Positions 42,961 to 56,869 of a stretch of 64,000 nt of DNA are shown here, piece after piece. Location of the stretch: the NCBI GenBank assembly GCA_031772625.1, contig CM062811.1:651870871-651934870 (forward strand). Direction: 5' to 3'. Under the pieces are notes generated by a model that was not told the origin of the DNA, did not search any database, and saw only the letters and a list, made by a program, of their open reading frames with translations. Source of the DNA: Pinus tabuliformis. Taxonomy: Eukaryota; Streptophyta; Pinopsida; Pinales; Pinaceae. The position numbers and the translations under genes are program-made. The stretch's first letter is position 1. Every line of letters starts with the position of its first letter.

Positions 42961-45322
42961 CACATTATCGAGTTGAGACCTTTAATGTGAACATAACTAG
43001 TGTGTGAGTTCCCAACTTCCATAATTCTATTCATTAAATCGGCCCTGTAAATGCTTATTGTTGTAGCATGCATGATGTGCACTCTTCACTTAATGCATCA
43101 ATTGCTTCATTTTCCTTGACCAATAGGCCATTGACCAACCCATGTCCAAACACCAACTTATACTTCTTGACAATCAATATGGAAAGATAAGATGAAGCCA
43201 TTGTAATGGAAATTGTTACTCAATGAGTAGATTTATAATGACATTCATTTTTTATCATTAATTTAACCAAACTTTTATATATATATAATTGTAATATAAT
43301 ATAATATAAAAAGCTTAACCTAATATATAAAAAAAAAAATAGAATTTGATGATTATAAAAATTGAGAAAGTGTACATACTATAACTCACTTTGAATTGAA
43401 ATATAACCTTTTATGAAGAAACACATATATTTTCTCCTATATATAATCTGTTTTAGCATCTCTTTTAGCATTAAATTGTGGGTAGCTATGTGAGGGTTTT
43501 GTGTTAAACTCTTTTCTAGCAACGAGTATGGTATCGAGAAGGGTCACTAACTCAAGGCTCAAAGCTCTAGTTTTGTTTTATCATAGGGTGGTTACACGGG
43601 GCATTTAGTGGGTGATTCTCCCATTTGTTTAGTTCAATATTCGTAGTGACTCTTCAACTAAAAGGATCATGTATAAAATCATAGTAGTTTTAACACAATT
43701 TTGCTTAGTTGGCCATTAAGCGGTGATTCTTCTATTAACCTGGCGACGGCGACGCATCCGAGGATTTAACGGCACATACATTTAAGACTACAGTTATAGA
43801 TTAATGATCCTCCTACATACGATGTAACAGAAACAATTAATGTTTCTCCTGCATTCGACGTGACAACTACTTAACACAGAATTTGTTTTTAAGAGGAAGA
43901 AACAAGCCTGGCAGGAGTTCAGTCTCGCAGAAACGAATGAGGGAGAGTGTTTTGAAGCCTGGATGAATTGGTGGCAGCATGGCAACTGATGTGGCAATTC
44001 CGTGAGACGCAACAACAGACGAGTTACCCTGCGTTTTGGTGGATGTCATGTAAGTTGGCTTATCAGTCGTTCTGTGCTTATAATTTTATTTAACGCCCTG
44101 TGTCAAACTTTAGTTCGTTGTAAAAATATTTGATGATAAGTATTTTACTGGTTTAACAGGTTTTTTTTTTTTTTTATAGTAGGTGGGTTTAATAGTTAAG
44201 AGGATGTATTTTTTTTAAGAGTTTACACGTTAAAAACTAGAAAGTAGAATATGTATGTCTTATAGATTTGGCAGTCAGCAGTCAAATAGTGACGTTGAAG
44301 TGAATCCCTTATCTCAAAACAAGAAATCTCATACAGCAATTTGGTGTCTAACTTATCTGTGACCTTAAAATTAGATAATAATAATATTTTAGCTATGATC
44401 CATAAGTGCTTTATAAATTTGATCATTCAACTTACTGATGTCTGCAACTTACTTATAAGTACCTGAAAACAAACCGTGAGAACTGAATGAAAACATGGTT
44501 GGAAATTGAAACGTTAAACACTTCTCATTTCATTTTGCTAAAACCAATCTACACCATAACTAAACATACTGTTCATTCGAAATATTTTGAAATCTGATGA
44601 TCAGGAAAAGTTATTTCTTTGACATTTTTTTCTCTATTCTAACCATTAAATTCTTAAATATTTCCCAAATCCACCATTGACATAAAAATACCGGAATGAA
44701 TTTGATATAAAAAACATTCAACTCTCTCCTACTTATCAAAATGATTTCTCTGAAACTGAATTTGTTAACAGTTTCATTAATCTGGAAATTGTAAATGGCT
44801 AAAAAGTCTCGCTTTCATAATTGCTACTGCCATTTCAGAAGAGGAAATGACGGCAATTTCCCATATACCTATTGTAAATTGATAGCAGGCCTAAATTGCT
44901 GCGTTGCATTTTAGCATTTTAGAGAAGGTAAAGGGATGCCAATTTCTTTTGTTATCATCATTAGTTCTTTCAGAATTTCAAGGTCAATTGCTACTCTTTT
45001 TCAGTTCTTCATGTCGTACCCTATAATTTATCAGGGAGAGAAAAATGGGATTGTTAAGGGTATGTTATATAAGTTGTTGTTGTTTTTTTTTTTTTAAATA
45101 AAAAGAATGAAGTCGGAAATTTATTAGGAGAGAAAAATGGGATTGTTAAAAGCATGTTATATAATTTATTGTTTTTATAAAGTCTAATATTAGGATGGGT
45201 TAATATTTTAAGAAACGGATTTAATAGTATATGGCTGTAAAAATAGTGATGCTGTTTTTGTTAAAATTTAAGTTAAATATATATAAGATTAAAGTTTGAT
45301 TACTGTTTAGTATTTTTATCCA
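42961..45322. other. AT-rich spacer, no gene seen
   Basis: No coding-looking frame. Poly-T/A tracts lie at 43330-43340, 44160-44176 and 45083-45096. A pair of similar words (GTGGGTGATTCTCCCAT near 43610 and GCGGTGATTCTTCTATT near 43720) occurs. No RNA gene recognised. Confidence 0.5.
45032..45170 (+). repeat. Short direct repeat, about 94-bp period
   Basis: GGGAGAGAAAAATGGGATTGTTAA near 45036 recurs near 45130, each followed by a TATGTTATATAA word, with a poly-T stretch between. Ordinary small tandem duplication. Confidence 0.75.
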
Positions 45323-45422
45323 NNNNNNNNNNNNNNNNNNNNNNNNNNNNNNNNNNNNNNNNNNNNNNNNNNNNNNNNNNNNNNNNNNNNNNNNNNNNNN
45401 NNNNNNNNNNNNNNNNNNNNNN
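45323..45422. other. Run of 100 N (assembly gap)
   Basis: Exactly 100 N, the conventional size for a scaffold gap of unknown length. Open frames that cross it are meaningless. Confidence 0.98.
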
Positions 45423-46790
45423 TTCAACTCTGTTTTCACTCAAGACATGCATGAACACCCTCAGCTTGACAAGGTTTTCGACCACTAATGCTCAATAGTC
45501 TATAGATTCAATGAATAGATGGAGAATATTGAATGTACCAGCAGATGCATACATAAACACATATGAATGGCTAGCTACAAAAAGTAAATGAAGCTTGAAA
45601 ATCTAATTTATCAACACAGAGATAAGATGACAATTATCTGGGATTAGACACAAAAGAAAAAATGAATAACCTATTCAAGTGCGATATTAAAACAGAGGAG
45701 AAGATGACAATTGAACATATAACAACAAAAGAAGCTTGTGTTACTGGCATGAAGATGACACACTGGGAGGAACAGAGTATCCACATTCTCCAAAAGTTGA
45801 ACCTCTATTACCTCAAACTTTCAGCCATTTATAGGCTTTTTAAAATACTCTCGAACTCTCTGAGGCTTGAGATGTCTTAATCTATCCCCTCTGTCTTCTA
45901 GCTACTTGATGCCATAACTAGACAAACATGAGCTCAGAGAGCTCTGTTTCTAACAAACACGGTAATCAACTTCTGGTAATTTCGCCGCGCTGTCAGGTGG
46001 TTCGCTCATGCCAGTGATGTTCTATGATCATTTCTGTTGGTTCGGCTGCATCGTGCTGTTGCTTTTCCCCTTTCAACCATGCATTTTATTATTTCAGTTC
46101 AACTGTCTGACTGTCAAAAACACTGAAAAAGCCAACAAATTTCCTCCCGGGTGACTGGTGGGAAGTGGGGTACGGGGGCCATTGGATCGGGAGGAATGGG
46201 TAGAGGAGATCAATCATTGGAGGCTTGAAGTCGTGGCAGGAGCAGAATAAGTCTGAGCTGTCAGATCTTAGATGGGTAGATCGAATGGCTATTAGGCAGA
46301 GGAGGTGCTCGAAGGATAACGCCCAGGAGCAATTTACTCAAGTGGAAATGGTTTATATCAGGCGGTCATCGGGTGGTAAGTGGTAAAGGTCGGAGCCCGC
46401 CTGATTCCATTCATCGAGCGCCACGTAGTATTGGAGGAGAGAGAGGAAACCTTTATCGGGCGGGTATCCCTCTCCCTTGTTTTCACGAGCGATATGCATG
46501 ATAGCTATTAGATCTGGCGGAAATGATCTAACAGTGGTGATTGGTCGAAGTGGGTGAGCGTATATCGCTGGTCGGATGAAGTGTGGACCGTCAGATTAGT
46601 GGGAAGATTGACGGCGGGGGACACGAAGGTATGGGGTGACCTCAAGAAATGTGCAAAGGGGTGCATATGGACGGAAAGGTAAGGTTTTTGGGGGCTTTTG
46701 CACATTAGTGCATGTTTTCATGCACTCTGAAAATAGACCATTTCCCTCCTTTAGTCTTCAAAATAGCAGCACTACACCTCAGGGCTAACA
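45423..46790 (-). repeat. Partial LTR of the Tat-like element (copy B)
   Basis: Corresponds to 18949-20318 and ends with the same GGGCTAACA edge. The inner 123 bp, primer site and coding region lie beyond the gap, if they exist. Confidence 0.85.
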
Positions 46791-46949
46791 GGACGCAAAA
46801 TTTTGTGGAAGTGCTTTAAGCTCTATATAATGAGAATTGATCCACAATATCGATTCATAGAGGAAATCAAATTGGGATCCTAATAATTATGGGCGAGGTG
46901 GATGTGGTCAACATCAATGAGTAATTAATATAGCTTACCATGATTGAAG

Positions 46950-47050
46950 AATTATTTCCTAAATATATATAAGACATCCTACAAATAATAAAAATGCAGT
47001 AACCACATAATTTAGGAAGTTCAATGCAACATATAATATATATATATATA

Positions 47051-47103
<53 letters not shown>

Positions 47104-47181
47104 GCATTGAACTTCCTAAATTATGTGGTTACTGCATTTTTATTATTTGTAGGATGTCTTATATATATTTAGGAAATAATT
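46950..47181. repeat. Inverted repeat around a TA-rich core (copy B)
   Basis: The arms (about 46950-47030 and 47101-47181) are the same as in copy A. The core differs: it is interrupted by TTTATTTA and has a different length, as expected for an unstable (TA)n tract. Confidence 0.9.
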
Positions 47182-47909
47182 AATAGTTCAGGAAATAGAA
47201 AAACTTGTTAACTGTGAATATGTAACAGTTCAGGAATTCTTTCATCAATCATATAGAACTAATTATCATTCAATAACATAATTGGCATAACCACCATCCA
47301 TTATTAGACTATGCATAAATTATTATTATTATCTACCATCCAAGAATAGGCCAACTACACTGTAATATTTCCTGTAGTTGACCACCACCAAGTGAGATCC
47401 AAACTATGATGAGGTGCTTGATGATAAAAAACACACCAATGTTTGACCATACACTAAGGAAGTGGATTCCACTATCCAAGTGACTTATCTACTACTCTCT
47501 CGAAGTAAGTACCACAACAACTCCCTCACTCCTATGAGATTAATTGCAGGGCCTCAAAGCAAGGTCCAACATAGTTCATTCTATCAGTTTGGCTCAAGGA
47601 CCTCGTTGCTCTATCTTTACCCAAATTTTTACCACCTCACTTATTTGTTCCTCTATGCCCACTTTTAATATCCATATGCTACCTGAGAGAGTGTCTCTAC
47701 CCTTCTCTTCCCTTTGATGTGGAACTTCTTCTTCCTTTTTTCTTCTAGTTTCCCAACACCCATCTTCTCTCTTTTCCTCTATTCCACACTATTTTTTTTT
47801 GTGTGTTCTCTGCTCTCTTCCATCCAATCACATATTTTCATCTATTAGGTATTGGTTATATATATTAAGGCACCTCCTCCCTCTTTTTTTGAGGGCATCT
47901 TCTCCACTT
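47182..47909. other. Spacer left of the Ty3 element (copy B)
   Basis: Same content as 20714-21440; non-coding. Only a few differences from copy A. Confidence 0.55.
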
Positions 47910-47914
47910 CTCCA

Positions 47915-48847
47915 TGTTGGGCGTGAGATCCCCCAAGGGTAGTTTTGGGGCTAAAAGCCCATATTTTCGTCCAATTTTGTAATCCAAATGTAAAGACTCT
48001 GCATTTTGTGGTCGTGGAGCGCGTAGATGTTAAAGAGTCATAGGGTTGTCCACCCTTATTTTGGAAATGTAATTTCGGCTGTAGAAGATCTACCCATGGT
48101 GCGTGGACCATGAGATTGTATAAATAGAGCTAAGCTCTAAGTAGTTAGGGGCATGAGATAATTGAATTATGGAATAAGATATTATGTATGGGAGATAGCT
48201 TTGAGTAGAAGTCTAATTTTTGGGTCATAGTGTAGGTAGATGCTCTACCGTTGAGTGCGCAAAGGCCTAGAAGTCTGTAGCTAAGTGCGCAGGGCGGATC
48301 GAGTCTGTAATTGTTCGAAATTATCAATAAAGAGAAGTATTCTACAATTTCTACATCTTTATTTCCTGTTTATGCATATGTTATATTGGGTATAAATTTC
48401 ACTTATAATGCTTATATGATGCACGAATGTATGTAATTGTGTTGGATAAGTGACCGCAAGTAGGAACATCTATTTACGTGAAGCTAACTAAGATCTGATA
48501 ATAAAACACTTAGCCTAGTTAGAAAGAAATCACAGTTCACTGCGCTAGCAACGCGAAAGGACTTTAGCCCCTGGTTAGGGCTGTGTGGAAGACAATTGTA
48601 CCCTTTCGCGAAGGTACTGTAGGGTGGAATAGAGGGTTAAGCAACCTGCGCGAAGGCAGGTATAGCTGGAATAAAATGAAATCACATTAATCTCAAGGGT
48701 GTGGAAACTTAGTTTCAGCATCCCCCCATACTGCTTCGGATGAGACTTTAGTCCGTACTCCGTGGGCTGATGACAAAAGGGCCAACAATGTAGGGATTTG
48801 TTTGGCTAACTAACACTGAACTTAGGTCAGGCCCCCACAAGCCAACA
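47915..48847 (+). repeat. 5' LTR (copy B)
   Basis: 933 bp, nearly identical to 21446-22378. Confidence 0.88.
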
Positions 48848-49615
48848 AATGGATCTGTTGATGGGACTAGAATCTACATAAAGATGTGTGATGTCGTATC
48901 ATTGTAATCCAAATAAGAAATAAATTGAAGGCTGGTTAGATAGAAGGATTCACGAGTTCGTGGCGCAGGAGAACAAAAACTCGCGAATATCAAAAGAACA
49001 GTGGTTGGACCAATACCTGTATATGGAGATCCACGAAATATTTTTCGCATCCTTTCCTACTAAGCTATACGAGTGGATCACAAAGCTAACAGATAGCCAA
49101 GGAAAGTGGAAACTTGATGGTCCTATTGTGTGGACCCCGGAGCTAGTGTGAAGGTTGGAAGCGTCAGGGGATAAGATTGCACGCACTGTCAATTATTAGC
49201 TCGATCGCATCATAGGAGGATTTCTTACTGAATTCGTGGTCGACACCTTAGTCAGATATAATGAGTCGGAGCGATGATTTTTCAAAGGATCGCGAGGTAA
49301 GTACGTAAAATATTTGAATACTTGGATTAAAATGTTGTTGTGAGAAAAATGGGTTATGCAGCTACCTTGATGTTTGGGACTACGCGAAGTGGAAAAAGTT
49401 ATAGAAATGAAGGAAATAAGGGTCCGGAGTATAGCCCCTTGATTTCACCTCCGCGAGGGGACGAAGAAGGGATAGTGAAGGTCTCTTCGCAAAGTGCTAT
49501 TCAGTTGATAAGACAAGGATTTCCATGAATACCACCTCCACCCACACCACCTTCGTCTTCACCGCCATCACCTCCAACTTCACCCATACCACCTCCACCA
49601 CCACTGCGATTTAGT

Positions 49616-50137
49616 ATGGCAAACACAGTGAAGTTTCCTTTGTTCAAAGGTTTGGGAAATGAGGATCCAGACCAATTCTGGTTCATTGTAAGGGCTGTAT
49701 GGGAAGCTCAAGGTGTTACAAATGACCATATAAAGAAAGTGACACTGGTTAGCACTCTGCAGGATCGCGCACTGACCTGGTATATTAAGTACTCCAACAA
49801 TAACCTGAATGCGAGAGTAGCAGACATCCAAGCAACACTAAATAGGGAATTTAGCAAGCCTAAGTCTGAGTCGCAGTCAATTTTGGGATTCAAAGAAATC
49901 ACGATGCGACTAGGTGAGACACTGTGGGAATTGGATCAAAGATTGAAGTGTCAAATCCACGAAGCCAATATGAATTTGATAGATGGACAACATCGCGAGT
50001 GGCTTGTGGCTTCGCTACTACCCCACTTAAGGAGCGCGCTGTTGCAGCAGAAGCTAACAACTCAAGCAGAGGCCTTAGAGATTGCCATGAGACTATATGG
50101 GACTCTGATGCAAGACCCTAATCTAGGAGTTCAATAG
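49616..50137 (+). pseudogene. Gag capsid-like domain (copy B)
   Basis: Same 173-residue stretch as 23147-23668. The first 65 residues are identical, then roughly nine residues differ, so divergence here is higher than in neighbouring sequence. Retrotrans_gag motifs as in copy A. Confidence 0.75.
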
Positions 50138-50638
50138 ATCCATGCGCAGCTATAGAATTTGTGCCCTGAGATGCAAAGCTTGAAGCAGGATAGGATGGTT
50201 TGGCCAGAGGTGCGTGAGGAGGTATGGTGTTTGAAATGCAAGAGTCAGGATCATGAAAAAGACCACTGCCCGATCTTTACAAATTACCTTGTAGGAGGAG
50301 GACCGATGCCTTTAAGGACAAAAGCTCAAGCAGGACCTAGCGCAACACCTGCTTTATGGTGCGCTATCTGTTAGGTAGCCGGAAATGCCACATATAACTA
50401 TCACTTGCTACAGAAGTATGTGCAAATGCCACAATAGTTTTTCTACAATTTTTGCAGATCGCTAGGAAATGATGAGCGTACCTGCAGGAGCTATGAATTG
50501 ATGATGGATAGAACTCCCACCTACAGGGTTCAGGCCGAAATGCGGCCCCTTGACCAAAATGTAGGGATGGCATGGACAGGGTTTTAGGGGCGTGGACGAG
50601 GCCGAGGTGGAGGAGGACCTGGTACAGGTCACGGACAA

Positions 50639-51376
50639 TTGATTTTCTACAATTACGGAGGGCCAGGACACTATGCCTGTGATTGCACTAATCCAACACG
50701 CCCGTCGTGCAAGTATTGCACGCTGTTTGATCATGAAACAGAAGATTTTCCTACGCTGATAGCTAGGATACGTGACAAAGGGGCGCTACTGCCTCCCCCA
50801 ACTCAGAACCTGCAGATGATGAGGTCTGAGCCGCGTGAGGAAGACCCAAACGTAAATATAGTGCTTTGGAGTGGAATTGCGATGGGGGATGACAAGGGGA
50901 AACAACTGGAAGACAGTACATGGGTTCGCAAAGCGCCAACGAAGGAGGCTGAGTTTTATTTGGAGCGCGCTCGTGAAGAATTCATGGAAGCTAAGAAGAG
51001 CTTCACTGGGGCCTCCACTTCAGGAAGCAAGGATAATCCTGAGCCAGAGATGGACCCCTTTATGCTCACAACTTTCTTAGAAACCTGTATGAAGTTACTG
51101 CGCGACAGTAAGGCTGTGAAAGGGTTACAGGAACTTATCAATAGATGTGCTGGGACCATGCCAAGTGAACCGCGCATAGTCTGCAAGATTGGAAAGCATA
51201 AAACAAGGACGAGGCGTGAAATGAGACTCACCGCACAGATCAGAGAATACAAAATGGATCAAGTCATTCTGGATTTGGGATCAGATGCAAATGTTCTACC
51301 GAAGCAAACATGGGAGCGAATGGGGAGACCTGCGTTGCAATGGTCTCCAATTCAGCTAAGGATGGCGAATCAGTAG
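50639..51376 (+). pseudogene. Zinc knuckle and protease region (copy B)
   Basis: A single 245-residue open stretch that starts at the knuckle (FYNYGGPGHYACDC), runs through a charged linker and reaches the retropepsin active site (VILDLGSDANVLP). It shows that knuckle and protease belong to one reading frame in this family. The element as a whole is still broken. Confidence 0.8.
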
Positions 51377-51905
51377 AAAATAATACCCATGGGACGACTT
51401 CAGGGAGTGACTGTGGATATTGAGGGAGCGAGCACGCTGGCAGATTTTGGAGTAATAGAGATTGTTGATGACAACAATCCCTACCCCGCGCTATTGGGAA
51501 TTGACTGGGCTACTAATATGAACGGGGTAATCAATTTGAAGAAGTGAAAAAGAATATTTGAGAAGAAATCACTGCGCGTAATAATACCCCTAGATCCTGT
51601 TGAAGGATCATGCTACACAGAACCAGTCCGTGATTATGAGAGTGATGATGATCTGGACTGCATCTATAAGATAACGGAGCGAGACCAAGACTGGGTGAAT
51701 CCCACCACGGATGGATGAATCACATGGGATTGCGAGAGTTCCTTCACTTTGGACTCCGACGAAGAAATAGAACGTTGGTAGAATCGGTTACATGAGGTAA
51801 CTACGCTGAATTGCAACATGATGACCCAGTCGCTGCGCTATGTATTGTCATAGGTAAGAAATTTGCCTATTTATGATGGTCTAAATGAAGGAGATATCTT
51901 TTTAG

Positions 51906-52211
51906 ATGCATTTTAAAGGGAGGTTCCAAAAAAGAAACGCTTCCAGGCCTTGGACTGGCACTGCTCGCTACGCCCGCAAGATGGTGGGGAATGCACAAGG
52001 GAATTTTCGATGGTTGGCATGAATGTAGGAAAATGATGCGAACATGATTTGGGAAGCCTAAGATGTGATTGACAGACAAGTATGATGGGCAGAATGATCG
52101 ATGTGCGCATCTCGTCAAATGGACGCGGGCTTATGGAGAAAGCCACAACTTGAGTGGGTTCACCTATTTTTTCATACCCTTGATGTTATCCCAATCTGCA
52201 GAAGATTAACA
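51906..52211 (+). pseudogene. Gag-like segment between protease and RT (copy B)
   Basis: Counterpart of 25440-25745, with the same short motif WVHLFFHTLDVIP. It confirms that the segment predates the duplication. Identity of the domain remains tentative. Confidence 0.4.
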
Positions 52212-52279
52212 TTCTGGAGACAGAAGGCCACCGTGAGGTTCAGGGACCACAGATTGAGAACCCTGATATAACCACGCCA

Positions 52280-53689
52280 GTGAAAACTAGACAGGTGAAC
52301 ATTGGTACGGAGGCAGAACCCAAGTTCGTGAAGATTGGAGACTACTGGGACGACATGACAGTGGATAAGGTCACTGAATTTCTCCGTGAATACCAGGACT
52401 TATTCCTTACCAAGTTTATGGATTTGAAAGGAATAATCAGAGATCTAGGAGTGATGAAGATCATGTTAAAACCCGATGTGAAGCCAGTTAAGCAGAGGCC
52501 TTACCGCCTAAATCCGAAATACAAGGAGAAGGTCTGCTTAGAGCTAGACAAAATGCTAGCAACAGGCATCATTGAGCTTGTGGAAGAGTCCGATTGGGTA
52601 AGCCCAATGGTGGTGCAAAAAAAGAAGTAGAAGGATGAGATAAGGATATGCGTGGATTTTAGAAAGTTGAATGATGCCTGTGTGCATGATCCTTTCCCTA
52701 CTCCATTCACAGATGAAGTGTTGGAAAATGTAGGTGGCCAGGAAGCATACTCCACTGATGGGTTCTCGGGGTACCACCAAATCAAAATCGTGCCAGAGGA
52801 TAGGAGCAAGACAACCTTCACGATTGAGTGGGGTTGCTTTCAATATACTATAATGCCGTTCAGATTGAAGAATGCACCTGCTATCTTTTCACGTGTGGTT
52901 GTTGTGGCATTCAAGGAATTTATTCATAAGTTCTTGGAGGTATACTTTGATGACTGGACTATATTTGGACTGGTTAAGTGCCATGTAGCGAGCTTGCACT
53001 TGATGTTGGATACCTGTCAAAGATACCAGATCGTGCTCAACCTCAAGAAGTGTTTGTTTTGCGTTCCTTTTGGGAACCTATTGGGGCATGTGGTTTGCAA
53101 ACAAGGGCTGATGGTAGACCCCGCGAAGATCGCGGTGATTTTGAACTTGGAAGCGCCAAGAAGTGTGAAACAGTTGCATGCTACCTTGGGACATACGAGA
53201 TATTACAAAATTTTTATCAAAGGCTATGCCCAGATCACTGCACCGATGGAAAAATTGTTGAAGAAGGATGTCTCTTTCTATTGGAACGATGACTGTAAGA
53301 AAATCTTGGATATATTGAAAGAGAAGATGGTTACCGTGCCGATTCTAGTCTTCTCGGACTGGAAGAAAGAACTTCATGTACATGTTGATGCGTCATGTAT
53401 AGCATTGGGGGCAGTACTAACACATGATGGTGGAGAAGGCTTGGACCACCCTATCATGTTCGCAAGCCACAGATTATACAAAGCAGAGAAGAACTATTCC
53501 ACTACTAAACACGAGGGGATTGCTACGGTGTATGCACTCCAGAAGTATCGACACTACTTGCTAGGGGGTCACTTTAAGATGTCTACAAATCACTCTATGG
53601 TGAAGTACCTGGTCAATAAACCTATGTTGGGGGGCGCATCTGTAGATGGATCTTATTGTTCCAAGAGTACGATTTTGAAGTTGTTATGA
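52280..53689 (+). pseudogene. Reverse transcriptase and RNase H (copy B)
   Basis: Same motifs as in copy A (ICVDFRKLNDACV, YFDDWTIFG, HVHVDASCIALGAVLT). A few substitutions and one small length difference distinguish the copies. Confidence 0.9.
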
Positions 53690-53793
53690 AGCCTGGACGA
53701 TTGAACGCGGGACTTGGCGACCTATTGCGCATCAAAATAGGGGAGGAACCTACTAATTTGGAGGAAGGATTACCTGACGTGTAGCTCTTTGCT

Positions 53794-55065
53794 ATGTGCA
53801 TCGTGGATGGACATTTCAAGGATATAATACACTTCCTAACAACTGGAATTGCGCCGGAAGGATACTCTGTCCAACAAAAGAAGGAATTAGTGGTGCACGC
53901 GACAAACTTCTCTGTCATTGTTGGGCATCTATACAAAATGGGGAATGATGAAATACTGCGAAGGTATGTACCTGAATTTGAATGAAGCAACATCCTCGTG
54001 GACGCTCATGGGGGCGCTGTGGGAGGACATTATGCAGGAAGAGAAACTGCACAGAAGATTCTACGCGCAGGGTTATGGTGGCCAACCCTTCATCAAGATT
54101 CAAAATCATATTGCAAGGCATGTGATGTATGTCAGTGGACAGGTAAACCATTACGGAGGGATGAAATGCCTTTGAATCCCCAAATGACGTTGCAACCTTT
54201 TTAGAAGTGGGCAATAGATTTTGTAGGACCGATTCAGCCACAAGAAAAGATAGGCTTGAGGTACATTATCACTAAGACTGAGTATTTGACTCGTTGGGAA
54301 GAAGCGCAACTAGTGAAGGATTGCACGAGCACGATAGCCGTGAAGTTTATATTTGAGCATGTATTGACGCGATTTGGATGTCCAAAGATGTTGATGAGCG
54401 ATCGAGGTACACACTTCCTAAATGAGATGATCAATGCACTAACAGAGTAATTTCAGGTGTATCACCAAAAGAGCACACCTTATCAACCACAAGCTAACGG
54501 GACAGTGGAGGCGTTCAACAAAGTACTAAAGATTGCACTGACCAAGGTATGCAATGCTCAACGAAGTGATTGGGACCTACGCATACCTGTAGTATTATGG
54601 GCTTATCGGACGACGTGGAAGAAGTTAACAAGACAAACACCCGTTAGGCTGGTATACAGGGTTGAGGTGGTGATGCCTATGGAATACATCATGCCTAGTC
54701 TGCACATAGTAGCGCTCACAGGTATGACAAATCATAGAGCCCTGGAAGAGAGGCTTGCACAGTTGGATGAGCTCGAAGAAGAGAGATTTTTGGCTGGATT
54801 TCACCAACAGGTCCAAAAGCAACACGAAAAGGCATGGCACGACTAACATATTAAGCTGCACACCTTTAAGTTGAGAAACTTGGTGCTATTGTATGACAGT
54901 AAGTTTGATAGATTTCTAGGGAAATTCAGAATGCATTGGCAAGGGCCTTATGTTATTAAGGATATCACCGACGGTGGCGCGGTCCAGTTGGTTAAGTTGA
55001 ATGGATTCCCAGGAAAAGTGAATGGCAGTCGTTTGAAGCCATACACAGGTGGCTCGACCATCTGA
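53794..55065 (+). pseudogene. Integrase (copy B)
   Basis: Zinc-binding part (GGHYAGRETAQKIL, CKACDVCQWTGKP), core ([22 protein letters not shown]) and C-terminal module (FRMHWQGPYVIKD), matching copy A at about 99%. Broken. Confidence 0.88.
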
Positions 55066-55603
55066 ATAGCCAACAGAAGCATAGTCTTAGCACTCTAGGT
55101 AGCTGAAAGGAGGCGCAGGACTATAAACTACACTGTCTGGTTTGGAGAGCTGCACGATTTCAAGACTGTGCGATGCAGCGAAGTGTCACAGGGTCCACAA
55201 AAGCGTGAAGATAGCTACGCTCGCACGCAGGTCCACTGGAAAGTTACTATTAAAGTCACTATTCACAATTTGATGGTTGGTTTGAGGCCACATGGAGCGG
55301 GTGGCAGGCATTTAAGGTGAACTTTATGAATTAGATTCTTGGAAATCTGCTGTCAATCTAGCATTAATGGGCCGGATATGGGGGAACGGTCGATTTGAAT
55401 TCAAAAGGCCCTATAAATTGCAAGTTGACAGTGTAGTGGCAGACTACATGCAGTTGTTTGAATAGTCATTCGAGGTCCTAACCACCTTGTAGGAGGACCC
55501 GAATATAGAGTGCCTAGAGATAGAGGCGATCAAGCTACAACAAAGGTATAACGAGGTAAAAGGGATCGCGCAGACGGTTGCCATTACGTAGAGGCTTGCA
55601 TGG

Positions 55604-55903
55604 ATGCAGGAGGTAAAGGCGCTCAAGGAACAAGTGGATGCTTCTCGGTATAAAGAAGCAGTCTTAAAAGCACGCCTACAACCATGGATAAACGAGGCTT
55701 ACACGATCACAACCTCTATTGAAGGGAAGCTCACGCAACTGCAGGCAGCTCACCAGAAGATTCAGAGCAACAGTTCACCAGTAGTCACCAAACAACGAGT
55801 GGAAGAATTCCAACAGGCAGCCGCTAAGTGCGCTGCCGACGTTGCGGTGATCCAAACAGAGCTGGGAGGTCTTCGCGCTAAGATCTTTGCACCTATAGAG
55901 TGA
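55604..55903 (+). pseudogene. Accessory coiled-coil ORF (copy B)
   Basis: Counterpart of 29141-29440, open over the same 99 residues with about six substitutions. Helical, rich in Ala, Glu and Gln. Function unknown. Confidence 0.5.
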
Positions 55904-55938
55904 CTCGAGGGTGAGTCACGATGTTTGTGTTGGGGGCC

Positions 55939-56864
55939 TGTTGGGCGCGGGATCCCCCAAGGGAAGTTTTGGGGCTAAAAGCCCATATTTTGGTCCAATT
56001 TTGTAATCCAAATGTAAAGACTCTGCATTTTGTGGTTGCAGAGCACGTAGATGTTAAAGAGTCATAGGGTTGTCCACCCTTATTTTGGAAATGTAATGTC
56101 GGTTGTAGAAGATCTACCCATGGTCTGCAGACCATGGGATTGTATAAATAGAGCTAAGCTCTAAGTAGTTAGGGGCATGAGATAATTGAATTATGGAATA
56201 AGATATGATGTATGAGAGATAGCTCTGAGTAGAAGTCTAAGTTTTGGGTCATAGTGTAGGTAGAGGCTCTGTAGCTGAGTGCGCAGAGGCCTAGAAGTCC
56301 GCAGCTGAGTGCACGGACCCCTGCAGCTAAGTGCGCAGGGTGGGTCGAGTCTGTAATTGTTCGAAATTATCAATAAAGAGAAGTATTCTACAATTTCTGC
56401 GTCTTTATTTCCTGTTTATGCATCTGTTATATTGGGTATAAATTTCACTTATAATGCTTATATGATGTGCGAATGTATGTAATTGTGTTGGATAAGTGAC
56501 CGCAAGTAGGAACATTTGTTTACGCGAAGCTAACTAAGATTTGATAATAAAACACTTAGCCTAGTTAGGAAGATATCACAGTTCGCTGCCCTAGCAGTGC
56601 GAAAGGACTTCATTGTACCCTTTCACGAAGGTACTGTAGGGTGGAACAGAGGGTTAAGAAACCTGCGTGAAGGTAGGTATAGTTGGAATAAAACAACATC
56701 ACATCCATATCAAGGGTGTGGAAACTTGGTTCCAGCATTCTCCCATACTGCTTCGGGTGAGACTTCAGTCTGCGCTTCGCGAGCTGATGCCGAAAGGGCC
56801 AGTAGTGTAGGGATTTGTTTGGCTAACTAACGCTGAACCTGGGTCAGGCCCCCACAAGCCAACG
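55939..56864 (+). repeat. 3' LTR (copy B)
   Basis: 926 bp, same ends and indel pattern as 29476-30401. At several positions it agrees with the 5' LTR where copy A's 3' LTR does not. Confidence 0.88.
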
Positions 56865-56869
56865 CTCCA

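Larger units (their letters stand above)
47910..56869 (+). mobile_element. Complete-looking Ty3/gypsy element with CTCCA duplications (copy B)
   Basis: The element body is 47915-56864, with CTCCA at 47910-47914 and 56865-56869, exactly as in copy A. The LTRs are 47915-48847 and 55939-56864. Since the insertion site and both flanks are shared, the two copies descend from one insertion. It is broken, with a somewhat different set of open stretches from copy A. Confidence 0.92.

Noticed and set aside
43794-44049. Overlapping 60-73-aa minus-strand ORFs
   Set aside because: Two frames overlap, neither has a recognisable motif, and the surrounding DNA looks non-coding.
45221-45485. Minus-strand ORFs spanning the N run
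   Set aside because: They are built mostly of unknown residues and cross an assembly gap.
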